A stretch of 64,000 nucleotides of DNA from Malus domestica (taxonomy: Eukaryota; Streptophyta; Magnoliopsida; Rosales; Rosaceae). Under the pieces are notes generated by a model that worked only from the letters and a program-made list of their open reading frames with translations, had not been told where the DNA came from and did not search any database. Numbering within the stretch: the stretch's first letter is position 1; each line of letters starts with the position of its first letter. The position numbers and the translations under genes are program-made. Below, in pieces: positions 10,678 through 21,051 of the stretch. Location of the stretch: assembly GCF_042453785.1 (NCBI RefSeq), contig NC_091675.1:508501-572500 (forward strand). The letters are read 5' to 3'.

Positions 10678-11716
10678 TTAATTAATATGCTTGTTAAAAT
10701 CAGCATATATGACATTATGAATTGATTGTTTATGCACGTCGCTAATCCTCAATTCTCAAGTCAAGTCATGTAATCAGCTTTCATATTTTTGGAAGAAAAA
10801 GTAATAATAAACATTATATTAATTTACTTCCCTCAGCTTTTTGTCTCTCTGAGTCTGTGTTGGTGCCCGCTCAAGAAAGTGCTCTCACTCTATAAAAGTA
10901 ATTAAATTCAAGTAGTATTTTTAAATATCCAGTTGATTCCAAGTTATCCTTAATTAAGGGATTAAGTATGGTTGTCTTTGATTTAGTGTTTAGCAAAAAA
11001 GTAGGTCATGGTTGAATTTAGAGTGCAAAATGGCTTCTGAAGAAAATGTACCACAACTCATTAATATTAAAATCTTGTTGTATCATGCAAGAAATCCAAA
11101 AATTTTGAATTGAATAGTTTAAATTGACAGTTGCACGAATGATAGTTCGTTATCACGAGCCCATGCTCGTTTTAAGAACAAATTCAACACGTTGCATGAG
11201 AAAACGACCTATATACACGATCGATGCCAAGTTTTACACAGAATTTTCAATGTGTTCGGAATACGGAGTAGTACACCACGTATCATTATATAAATAGTAA
11301 GATATGTATGTCAAAATGTTAATAATTTAAAAATAAAATTTTTCACCACTTATATAAAAATACATGATGTATCACCCATGTTCCGGTCATAACAAAATTT
11401 TCTCCTAAGTTTTAGATGACCACTTGGCAGGCAAGCTACCACGTTATAGATATGGATGTATATATATTATAATTTTGTAATAAATTTCTGGGTTGAGAAT
11501 TTACCCAGAGGGCCAGAGATGCAGTTGGGAGATTAGATGCATGCATTATTACGACATAGTTAAGTACGATGTGACTTGGAGGACGATCAATTATTTATTA
11601 ACAATCAAGTGACACAAAAAACAAATAGCTAGTAAAGATCGATGAATTACGCGTTCGCAAGTCGTTGCTCTTCACAACGAAGCTGGAGGAATGCATGCAC
11701 CATTAGATACTCTTAT
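10678..11716. other. Intergenic, nothing recognised
   Basis: AT-rich 3' flank of the GDSL gene. No open frame of interest, RNA gene or bounded repeat is visible. Confidence 0.5.
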
Positions 11717-12663
11717 TGTTGGAATTTAAGAATATTTTATTATCTATATATATGGTGTTTTGTAGCTTGTATAATAATAAAGTTATTCACAATATAGCCT
11801 TTTAGGGTTTTGTAGCCGTTTTGGCATTCTCGTTAGTTTAATAATATTTCTATTATTTTGTATTCTTGTTCATTGCGCACTGTGATATTCAACTTGGTAT
11901 CAGAGCAGGTTTGATCATTGGGAATTTAATCTGCTCTTGATTGGTGTCAATTTGTTTGTATCAGTTTGTATTAATTAGGGTTTTGCTGTTTGAAGAAGAA
12001 AAAAAAAGTTGAATTTGCCAAATCAGGTACCTCATCAAATTGATAGGTGTCACGGTATCCTTGATCACAGACCACGAAAATGCAATCAAAAGCCAATATT
12101 TGACAACCCCAGCAACATTCATAGTCAAAGCAGAGGTCTTTCCCACCTACAGAAGCACCGCCAGATTCAACGCAAACGCGCACAGTGAATTTGTCCCGAA
12201 AACCACGAAATCAAAGTGAAAACTCGAGGTCTGCCTCAACACCGGAGCTTGCTTGCTTGATTGCTCACCTGCTTGCCTTGTCATGTTCGTATAACAGAGC
12301 TTGTCTTGTCGTGTTAGCCTAACAGAGTTTGCTTTCTCATGTCCGCCTAACGGAGCTTGTATCCGCATCTACTTGTTAGCAAACCCATGACGTGTACCGC
12401 CATGAGTTTGACGGGGATGTTGGAATTTAGGATTATTTTATTGTTTGAATTTGGGCTTAGCCCATTAATATTAGGGTTTCGTTTTTTTGCTTATTAGGGT
12501 TAAATTAGTTCTCTATATATATGGTGCTTTGTAGCTCGTAGAATAATTAAGTCATTCACAATGTAGCATTTTAGGGTTTTGTAGCCGTTTCGGCATTCTC
12601 GTTAGTTTAATAATATTCGTATTATTTTGTAATCTTGTTTGTTGCACACTCTGATATTCAACT
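11717..12663 (+). mobile_element. Small non-autonomous LTR element (TRIM-like) carrying a host gene fragment
   Basis: The 5' LTR is 11717-11894 and the 3' LTR 12418-12663; both start TGTTGGAATTTA and end ATATTCAACT. The primer-binding site TGGTATCAGAGC follows the 5' LTR at 11895 and a purine-rich tract precedes the 3' LTR. The target duplication is CTTAT (11712-11716 and 12664-12668). The 5' LTR is about 70 bases shorter than the 3' LTR, so the element is not fresh. There are no gag or pol genes. The 523-bp interior instead contains a host-derived coding fragment in antisense (next entry). Confidence 0.8.
12035..12215 (-). pseudogene. Captured exon of a sugar-phosphate/phosphate translocator-like gene
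   Basis: On the - strand, inside the small LTR element, the translation contains [15 protein letters not shown] and [14 protein letters not shown] followed by [20 protein letters not shown]. From memory this matches the C-terminal membrane segments of plant nucleotide-sugar/triose-phosphate translocators of the At1g48230/At3g17430 type. Similarity stops abruptly on both sides, as expected for one exon copied out of a host gene. It is not a functional gene here. The family is clear; the exact member is uncertain. Confidence 0.7.
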
Positions 12664-13550
12664 CTTATTCTCCTGATACGGCCCCAATTCTATTTTATGA
12701 ATTCAATGGATATCGGAAAACCAACACAAGTATGTACAAGGAGATCTCACATCTCCCCAACTGCTTGCATTTATCCATAATTCTATATTCAAATTATTTC
12801 AACCAATTATTAGTTATTGCACATGACTATATATATAGATATTCTTGCACCATGTAGTACATGTTGAGGTGAAGGATTTGATGAAATTATTTGTGAAATT
12901 AATCGTTTCGAATGATATATACTCTAAATTCAAAATCTAGAATCCACCATGAGTTGAGAAAACGGTGAATCATGAGTCTTGCTCGTGACTCTAATTCGGC
13001 CAAAAATGCTCACATGTCAGCACACATCAATAAGTCATGCTCATGACACTATTCTCCTTGAAACGGTGGATCATGCTCCTAATTAATAGAGTCTAAATTT
13101 GCAATGTTAATAAAGTTGCTCTTTAGTTCTTTCAGCCATCTATTCTACGTCATGAGCTTCTTATGGTTAGATTAGGCACTCAAATAGAACATTAAAAACC
13201 TCTAACTCTGACCCCTGATTTGATGTCATGAAAGTTTCTTGTAGTTTTGCATGACTATAGTAACTGTGCTCTTTGAGCTAATTAGCCTCTCCTACCGCCC
13301 TTCTTGTTGGGATGTGATATCCACACATCCCATTTTACTTCTCACACATCTTTTTAATTTTCGGCCATCGGATTGAATGAATTGAAGAAGATCAACGGAC
13401 AGAAATTATCAAGGATGTGTAAGAAGTAAAATGAAATGTGTGGATAGCATACCCCTTCTTGTTTTATGTTTTGGGCAGAGACTCCAAAAACAGTACCGGT
13501 GAGATCTCATTGATTCATTTAGCCCCCGTGTCTTAAATATTGATGTTTGG
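12664..13550. other. Intergenic, nothing recognised
   Basis: AT-rich sequence without a supportable gene. Near 13312-13450 there is a short inverted arrangement (GGGATGTGATATCCACACATCC ends broken up by an AT-rich centre), perhaps an unrecognised small element. Confidence 0.3.
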
Positions 13551-13741
13551 TAGATGAGAAAATTTATATGCCATGTGCAACCTGTCATCGAATAAAAAAG
13601 ATTAACAATTAATTGACAAATAGAGAAAAAGGGATTCTCGTTCTTGTTCTAATTCATTCTATGATGTGCGGAAGCTTTGGCTTTGCAGGCTGGTTGTGAG
13701 TTGGGTCTCTATTTGAATCTGACTCATGTGGTGGTTGAATC

Positions 13742-14535
13742 CAAGGAAGAAAATATCGATAATATCGGCGATATATCGTTGATATTATCGGTTTTTCCCC
13801 AAACCGATATTTTAAGTGGTATCCAAGGGGTTTTCGTCAAAATTTCGCGATAATATCGATAATATCGCTATATTATCGATATTATCGCGAAATTTCGAAA
13901 CTGTGCAAGTCGGAGACGAACGTCGAAGCTTCTACAGCTCCGGTCGATTGTAAAACAACCCCCTAGACTCCAATCTAGGTATGAAAATGAAATAGAAGAC
14001 GAGATGAACGTTTTTATAACGTCTGTTTGCCGTGAAACGGCCGGAGGTGTTCGGAAAGTTCATCGACACCCACAGCCTCACCGGAGATATTCCCGAGTCG
14101 ATTTCATCCCAAAAACCTTGCAAAAAGACGAGATAGAACTTCAATTTCACATCTAAGCTTCGATCTAGAACATAAAAAGAAAAACCCGAAGCTTACCTAA
14201 CTGGAGAAATTGAAGGAACTCGCCAGAGGGTTCCTGTGTTCGCCGAGTTGTAGAGATGAGAAGGAGAGGGAGAAAGACGAGGGTTCCTGCGTTCGCATGA
14301 TCTGACGAATGATCAATCTCGAGTGGTACGACGACGAGGAGATAGAGGAGGGGGAAGAGGAAGAGGAAGGGGAAGGCGACGTCGTAAAGGCGGAGTCGTC
14401 GTCTTTGATTAGCTTCTCCGATTTGACGAAAATCGATGACGATAGCGTCTAGGGCTTCCCAGTTAATTGGCGTCGAGTCCATTTTTTGGAATTTTATGGG
14501 AAAATTTTGGACTGTTTGGTTGGAAGGAAAATGAC

Positions 14536-14570
<35 letters not shown>

Positions 14571-15448
14571 GGAGGCTCGGAGGGGAAAATATTATGTGAA
14601 ACGAAGGGAAGACACGAGGTCTTTCGTAAATTAGAGGGCAGAGAGGTGCGAGTAATGTTAGTGTCACCGTGTGGGTGATTTAGGGTTTTTACTGACTTGT
14701 ACGTGGACGTCTTGGGGTGTGCAAAATATCTAATCTGATATGATTTGATCTGCGCACATTTGACGTATACGGATCTGGAAAATATATATAACAAAATGGT
14801 AATTTTCTTATTTTTTTTTTATAAAAATTGAGTACATTATAAATAAGTTGTGATTACATATGTGTTTGTGATTACATATTCAGCCGGTAATATTTATATG
14901 GTCGTTAAGATGTCTGCAAGGCTTGCAAGCTAATATTTATTATCTAGGATAAATTTCTATATTTAAAAAAAACACCAAGGGGATTCGAACCCCTCCCATT
15001 TTACTCCTTCAACATAGTGAAAATTTTGAACCTCATAAGAATTCTATGTGGTACTAAGTCACTCATGTATCTTACCATACAATGTATAAAGTGTAAAATA
15101 TTGTACTAATTCATTATATATAAATGATTATGGTGTGTTTAAACTTCTTTCATTAATTACTACATATTTTCTACACTCACAATGTTTGCCAGCTCGCTAT
15201 ATAATCAACTTAAATCCGTTAAATCCATCATGCAATGCATTTCCTTCCAATTTTTTGTGATAAACTAATAGATAATTGACTAAATAAACATCCTGCAAAG
15301 TTTTAATAAAAATTTCCAAGTTTTTCTTACAATTTCCGTGGTTTCCATATAATTTTTATCGATATCGATATTATCTCGATATTTCCATCGATATTTCTAT
15401 GTTTTCAGACTACCGATATTTCCGATATTACCGATATTTTCTTCCTTG
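13742..15448. mobile_element. hAT-like non-autonomous element (ATATCG-rich ends), 1.7 kb
   Basis: The inverted ends are CAAGGAAGAAAATATCG and its complement, flanked by an 8-bp direct repeat GTTGAATC (13734-13741 and 15449-15456), the duplication size of hAT elements. Both subterminal zones are packed with ATATCG/CGATAT motifs, which could serve as transposase sites. The right 350 bp are shared with the elements at 25226-27846. The left interior (about 13900-14800) is unique to this copy and looks like captured host DNA (next entry). No transposase is seen. Confidence 0.75.
14370..14794 (-). pseudogene. Possible captured promoter and first exon of a host gene
   Basis: On the - strand, a GA/CT microsatellite (14537-14568), typical of a plant 5' leader, is followed by an ATG and MDSTPINWEALDAIVIDF. 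From memory this resembles the N terminus of plant CTLH/CRA-domain (LisH-RanBPM-like) proteins, which begin with a similar NWEALD..IDF motif. Similarity ends after about 20 residues. This looks like a first exon with its leader, carried inside the hAT-like element. Identity of the donor gene is uncertain. Confidence 0.4.
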
Positions 15449-15760
15449 GTTGAATCTGATTCTCAAGGAACTATTTCATGTATGCGGGGTTCAATCTTTG
15501 AGGGCAGATGGGAGGCTTATCATATTTTAGTGAAGTGTTTGAAGCTTGGGGAGGCCTTTCAAGACTGTTGCTGATCTTGGGTCCCAAGATCAGCCAATTT
15601 GGTGGAGGACTATTTGATGTCACACAGATGTGCAGAGATGTGTGATGTGTCTTGGGTCGACCGCCCCCCATTTTCGCTGGTGCATGTTTTGAACAAGGAT
15701 AGTTCACCTGCCTGCCTTAATTTTGTGTGGGAGGAGGTGCAAGGGGGGACACATTGAGCC

Positions 15761-15999
15761 TTCTTCTACCCCCTTGTTCTGTCTGTTTTTTGGCTGGTTT
15801 CCTGTGTTTTGGCTTTCGTTGTACTGTTGGGCTTCTCTTGCCTGGTTTTAATTATTATTTTAAAATTGTATTTAGTAGTTACGTACGCTACCACCTACTA
15901 TATGCATTATTGCATTTGCATTAAACAAGGCATGTCTTGTGTCTGATGATCGATCTAAATGACAGTACGGGCTGTCTGCAGCTCCCTTTATATGTATAA
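15761..15999. other. LINE 3' tail and spacer
   Basis: Pyrimidine-rich sequence follows the RNase H remnant; it may be the LINE 3' untranslated tail. Nothing else is seen. Confidence 0.3.
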
Positions 16000-16401
16000 G
16001 AGCAACTCCAGCGGATGCTGGTTGCTCGGGCGACAGGGGAGGAGAAAGGGCCTGAGGGCCGGTGGGAGCAGCTCCAGCGGGGAAGGGCCCGAGTGAGGGT
16101 GGGAGGCCGAGCGAATGGGGGGTGGGAAGTCGACGGGCCTGTGGCCCGATGGCTTTGTAATTGTTTTTTTTTTTTTGTGTCAGAGAGAGAGAGAGAGAGG
16201 GGGTTTTTTATTATTTAAACAAACAAAAAAAACTATTATTTTAATTGTTTATTGCCAAGGGGAGGGTTCCAAGGGTGGAGATGTAAATGACAATTACTGT
16301 TCATTAATGGTAGTTACTATTCATTTAAGGCAGTTACTGTTTAATAGGGTGGATTGAATAGTGGATTGCCAGGGGGAAGGGCTCCATGGGTGGAATTGCT
16401 C
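16000..16401. mobile_element. Tourist-like MITE (GAGCAACTCCA ends)
   Basis: The left end is GAGCAACTCCAGC and the right end TGGAATTGCTC, with TAA on both sides (15997-15999 and 16402-16404). It contains a poly-T run and a GA microsatellite near 16180-16200. A larger relative with the same ends is at 36787-37430. Confidence 0.65.
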
Positions 16402-16411
16402 TAATAAATAT

Positions 16412-16594
16412 GGATTTGGATCGTTTCCGAGTCAGCTAGTTGGGATCCTCTTGATCAGTGTTTGTAGACCGTTAGATATTACAAATAGAGTTCTTTAAAA
16501 GTTATAATAATTACAGCCGTTAAATAAAAATTCAACAGTCCAAAAACACTGGTAAGAGAACGTCGGCCAATTGCCTAAGAAAGGATCCAAATCC
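16412..16594. mobile_element. Mutator-like MITE
   Basis: The ends are GGATTTGGATCG and GGATCCAAATCC inverted, with the 9-bp direct repeat AATAAATAT (16403-16411 and 16595-16603). The 9-bp duplication is typical of Mutator-like elements. It abuts the Tourist-like MITE, and its target copy overlaps that element's TAA. The right copy of the target is part of an A/T box (TATAAATA at 16601) about 145 bases before the next gene. Confidence 0.7.
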
Positions 16595-16600
16595 AATAAA

Positions 16601-16608
16601 TATAAATA
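16601..16608 (+). promoter_or_regulatory. Possible TATA box of the GDSL gene at 16751
   Basis: TATAAATA lies 143 bases before the ATG, directly against the inserted Mutator-like MITE. It is the best candidate in this interval, but not a certain one. Confidence 0.35.
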
Positions 16609-16750
16609 TAAATGCACTCGCAACCAATCAGGGCCCATAAGTTGGCTCCCTCTCTTCATCCTTTTCCGTTGTTTGGTTTAGTTTAGTCAACTGGCTAGCC
16701 CGGCTACTTGGGGAAGAACCAAACAGAGAAATTTGCAGTCGTATTCAGTG

Positions 16751-19745
16751 ATGACCACATTATTATTGAGATTTTTTCTGTTTGTTTGTTGTGGTCTGGT
16801 GATTTTGGGAAACCAAGCGGTTGGAGGTGATGTCGTTAAGCTGCCACCCAATGCAACGATTCCCGCTGTGTTTATGTTTGGCGATTCCATCGTCGATACA
16901 GGGAACAATAACGTCAACCTGAAGACGCCAGCTCGGTGTAATTTCCCTCCCTACGGCAGGGAGTTCGAAGGAGGAATATCTACTGGGAGATATTCCAATG
17001 GAAAGGTTCCCTCTGACCTCATAGGTGGTGCTTCTGCTTCTGCTTTTGCTGTGTTTGACTCTCACTCTCACTCTCACTCTCACACGATACATGATACTAA
17101 TTAATACTACAATTCGGTTTTCTTAGTGAATAAATTAAGCACTTGATAATTTTTTTTTCTTTTTCCATAAAAGCACTTGATACGCAATACTAGTGTTTGA
17201 CTTATTTATTGCATATGTCGGTTGGTTCAACCGATCAAGAAAGCGTGTCCGCATTTAAATTCAATATTAATTAAAGTAGTTTCAATATTGTTTATAAAAT
17301 ATTTAAGTAAATGGAATTGCAAATCAATCAACATTATCGTATCTTTTATATGTAGATATTATTTAGAATGAATTCCACATCGGGAAATAAGAGATATTAT
17401 ATGTGTTTATAAGTGTTTGAGTTATTTTCTATATTGTCAATTGCTTTATGGTAGAATCTCAACCTCTTTTATGGTATCAAAGTATGTGGTCCCACATGTG
17501 AAGCTAAATGGACACATACGCTCCCTGTCGTCCGATTTGTGTTGTTCACGTGTTAAGCTTATAAATTCGTCACACGTAAGAAGTTGTGAGAATGAATCAC
17601 ATTGAGCAAATAAGGGATCTTTGCATAGAATCTTTGATTCTAGACCGCAGATTGCCTCGCCCTCCTAGTGTTTCTTTCTCTGACTACTTCAAAGTTTGTG
17701 ATTGTTTATGGAATGGTTAAGAGTGTTTTTTATATTATTGACAAAAAAAGTAAGACTGACAAAATTAAAAGTGATTATGGGTCATAAAAGCACTTGCTAG
17801 ACGTTTCTTCATATAGAGCTTACAAGTGGCTTTATATACGCCCAATGAAAGCCCTCATAAAACACAGCCCTTGTCCATGTAACCTTAGAAGTTAGAACTC
17901 GTATCTCGTATGACCGTCCAAGAGCAAATTCAAGTTGGTTAACTTAACGACAATGTGAAACCAATGATATGAAATTTACAAAATGGTCCTTTAGTTTTGT
18001 GAGTGTTGTGGCAACTGGCGGTACAGTTTCTTCAATCTTGATCGTAATGCAAGTTAATTAACTAAACTTTCATTTGATTTGGTTTTATGCGTTGTTTATT
18101 TCAGTGGAAAAGTTAGGTATTAAAGAGCTCCTGCCAGCCTATTTGGATCCAAACCTACAGCCCAATGATCTGCTTACAGGTGTCAGCTTTGCCGTTGGTG
18201 CCACCGGATATGATCCTATGACAGCCCAAATTGTGGTATCACGACTTGCATATTTCTTTTCATTAGTATGTGTACAATAATGTTATAGAGATTAAATTTG
18301 CAGATAAAATTTGAAAATTAATAGATATGAAAGTTGTTGATTGGTTTATTACTTAAGCGTTGATAAACGTGCTCATTCTTATTGGTGACACATCATTTAG
18401 TTTATAAATTTTGTCTTCAAATTTAGTCTCCATAGCATTACTCATCTGTTTATCAATGAAATTTTATGTGTGTTCATAACATTTGTGACGTGATATACTA
18501 TTACACTCGTTTAGTAACATACAAATATACGTGTTATAATTTTAGTAGAATCATGATATATGTGGCAGTATTTCGAGTACTTTAGAAAGTTTCTCATGCT
18601 TATCAAGCTTAACATCTAATTACGTTACTAATGATTCCTTGGTGAAATTTAAATAGGCAGTTACACCATTGTTCGATCAACTGCGGCAATTTGAAGAGTA
18701 CATAGGAAAGCTCAAAGGAATTGTGGGAGAAGAGAGAGCAAACTTCATCCTAGCCAACAGTCTATGTTTTGTGGTTGCAAGTAGCAACGATATTGCTAAT
18801 ACCTACTTTGTTGCCGGCGTTAGGAAGTTAGAGTATGATGTTCCTTCTTACACTGACCTCATGCTCAATCAAGCTTCCGATTTCTTTAAGGTAACTTTTA
18901 ATTAAGAAATAATTAGACATAAATCCGGTTTTATGAGCAATCATTAGTTTGGTCAACCTGCATAATCAATACAATGTTATACGTGAACTGATTATATTAC
19001 GTGTTTATCTTTCAATAATTTTGTTTCATTTTGTTATATGTGATCAAGTTTGTAAAGTGTTGTTTTGTAATTTGCATTTTGGATGTGTGATACCTTGTTC
19101 GTATTTGAAGGGATTGTATGCATTGGGGGCACGAAGAATTGGTGTTTTCAGTGCACCACCTATTGGGTGTCTGCCATCTCAGAGGACTTTAGGAGGAGGC
19201 GTGGAAAGAGATTGTGCAGACAAACCAAACCAAGCAGCCATGCTCTTTAACTCTAAGCTCTCTGCTGAGCTGGACGACCTCAAGAATAACCTACCTAACT
19301 CGATGCTGATTTACGTCGACATCTACAACCCACTTTTGGATATGATCATCAACCCTACTAATTACGGTAAAACCTCAACCCTATCTTTTAGGAAGCTCTT
19401 GGATTTGTATTCATAATTTCAGTGCATTTGTAATGAAAGTATTTCTAACAGAAAAATTTATGAGCATACATGTTTTTTACGAAAGCAATCTCAAACACGC
19501 CCTTTGACGACATCTCAAAGACTAACGAATTTTGTGTTGAATTTGCATTAGGGTTTGAAGTTTCGAACAAAGGGTGTTGCGGGAGTGGGAAGCTGGAGGT
19601 GTCCATTCTGTGCAATCGATTCGAGCCAGAGACGTGTACGGATGACTCTCATTATCTATTTTGGGACAGCTACCACCCGACTGAGGGCGCCTACAAAATC
19701 ATCGTCGACGAACTCATAACAAAATATCTCCCCCACTTGGTGTGA
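16751..19745 (+). CDS. GDSL esterase/lipase, EXL type (intact, 362 aa)
   Basis: Exons are 16751-17024, 18105-18235, 18657-18890, 19111-19366 and 19552-19745. Exons 2 to 5 have exactly the same lengths as in the gene at 8501 (131, 234, 256, 194), so gene structure is conserved. The start is the ATG opening [15 protein letters not shown], a clear signal peptide. Block I is [13 protein letters not shown], block II contains GATGYDP, block III is [10 protein letters not shown] (first Gly replaced by Ser, but the Asn kept), and block V is FWDSYHPTE. Predicted product is a secreted SGNH hydrolase. Intron 1 (1080 bp) is longer than in the paralog and starts near a (TCTCAC)n repeat at about 17060-17084. 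Of the copies in this window it is the best candidate for an active enzyme. Confidence 0.93.
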
Positions 19746-21051
19746 TCACACACAAACAAGTAATAATTAAATTAAGCAAATTGTACGGAATTATGAAACA
19801 TGATTATCCAGTATTTGAGCACTGATTAGACAAAATTATTGAAATTAGTTAAAGTTAATTAATTCATTTGTTTTCATTGAGTTTCACGTTCAAGCACACA
19901 TCGTTGTATCAAGAGTTGTTAGAAATAATGAGTTACAGAAGGTGGGTGGGCGTGGATGATGTTATGTACTGATTGCGTGTTTAGTAGATGACAGAGTAAT
20001 TGAAAGAAAATTCAGATTGGCTTGAAAAGGAAACATGAATGGACATGGACGGCTCCAATTAATCGATTTTCATTTCACGTATAGGATTTTGAGTTTCTGC
20101 ATTTGTTTTACATGGTGCGTTATTTAACTTTTAATTAATTTAAACAGGAGAAAATCAAACTCTATTATACATGTGATAACACGTTCACTTTAGCCAATGT
20201 GATCATATTCACGTTTTCAATATGAGAGGAGGTAATAGCTTAGAGAATCTACAATGAAACAACTCATTTTTTTTTAACAACCGATATTATCTACATTAAG
20301 AGGGGACAATGAAACAACTCATTTTAAACCTATATTATCATGTTTGAATTCAAAAATGGGTTTAAAGTTTTTAAATTTCACCTATGCAATGACTATATTC
20401 TTAGTTATATATATTTATATTTTGGATTTTAAGATTCAAGTTTTTGCATTGGATGAGAAAATATTAATTTAGGTATGTGCATTAGAGATGATTGGACTCA
20501 AATAAATAATATTTTTTTTAGTTGAATAACATTTTTACTTGTTGGCACGAGCTTCACCTTGAACTCAAATCTCATATATATATTTGAATTTCACTTTAGC
20601 CAAACACATATATGAACACAAATATAGAATTTGATCCCAAATCTCTTAGTTAATTGGGTTAGAATAAAATCACCCTTCAAAAAACAGGAAAGATAAAAAG
20701 AGTTTGCTTCTCCATCATAGCTCCCCAACGTCTAATTCAATAACATAACTTAAGCATTTTTTCGCATTTCGCTTCATCTCGACCATTATAATACGGAAAC
20801 TTTAACGAAAAGCACCCGGTACTGTTCACTTTAACGAAAAACCACATTTTTACATTAAAAAGTCAATCCTGGTACTATTCACTTTACCCTTTATTTTGTC
20901 CTTATCATTAAAACTCAAAGTTTTCAAGCCATTTTCATTAGTTTTCATTTATAATACATTAGTAATGTAAAACCCCTTTCCCAAATTTAGTTTATAATTT
21001 TACTAAGTTTTGGGTTTTTATTTAAAAAAATTATTTTTGGATCTTAATAAG
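19746..21051. other. Intergenic, AT-rich
   Basis: The 3' flank of the GDSL gene. At 20795-20950 there is a copy of the dispersed repeat also seen near 4205-4365 and 43680-43850. No gene is supportable. Confidence 0.45.

Larger units (their letters stand above)
13640..15760 (+). mobile_element. LINE-type RNase H domain remnant, split by a hAT-like element
   Basis: The reading QAGCELGLYLNL..THVVVESDS, continuing after the insert as QGTISCMRGS..WEAYHILVKCL..SWVPRSAN, is the RNase H-like (RVT_3) region found at the 3' end of plant LINE polyproteins; VESDS holds a metal-binding Asp. The left part runs to 13741 and the right part from 15449, with the hAT-like insert and its 8-bp target copy between them. 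One in-frame TGA interrupts the right part. The reverse transcriptase region is not visible upstream, so this is a truncated, inactive tail. Confidence 0.6.

Noticed and set aside
14960-15005. tRNA or SINE: the - strand has GGGGTTCGAATCCCC, a T-arm-like B box
   Set aside because: No acceptor stem, D arm or anticodon arm can be built around it, and no A box at a suitable distance. It lies in the arm of the hAT-like element.
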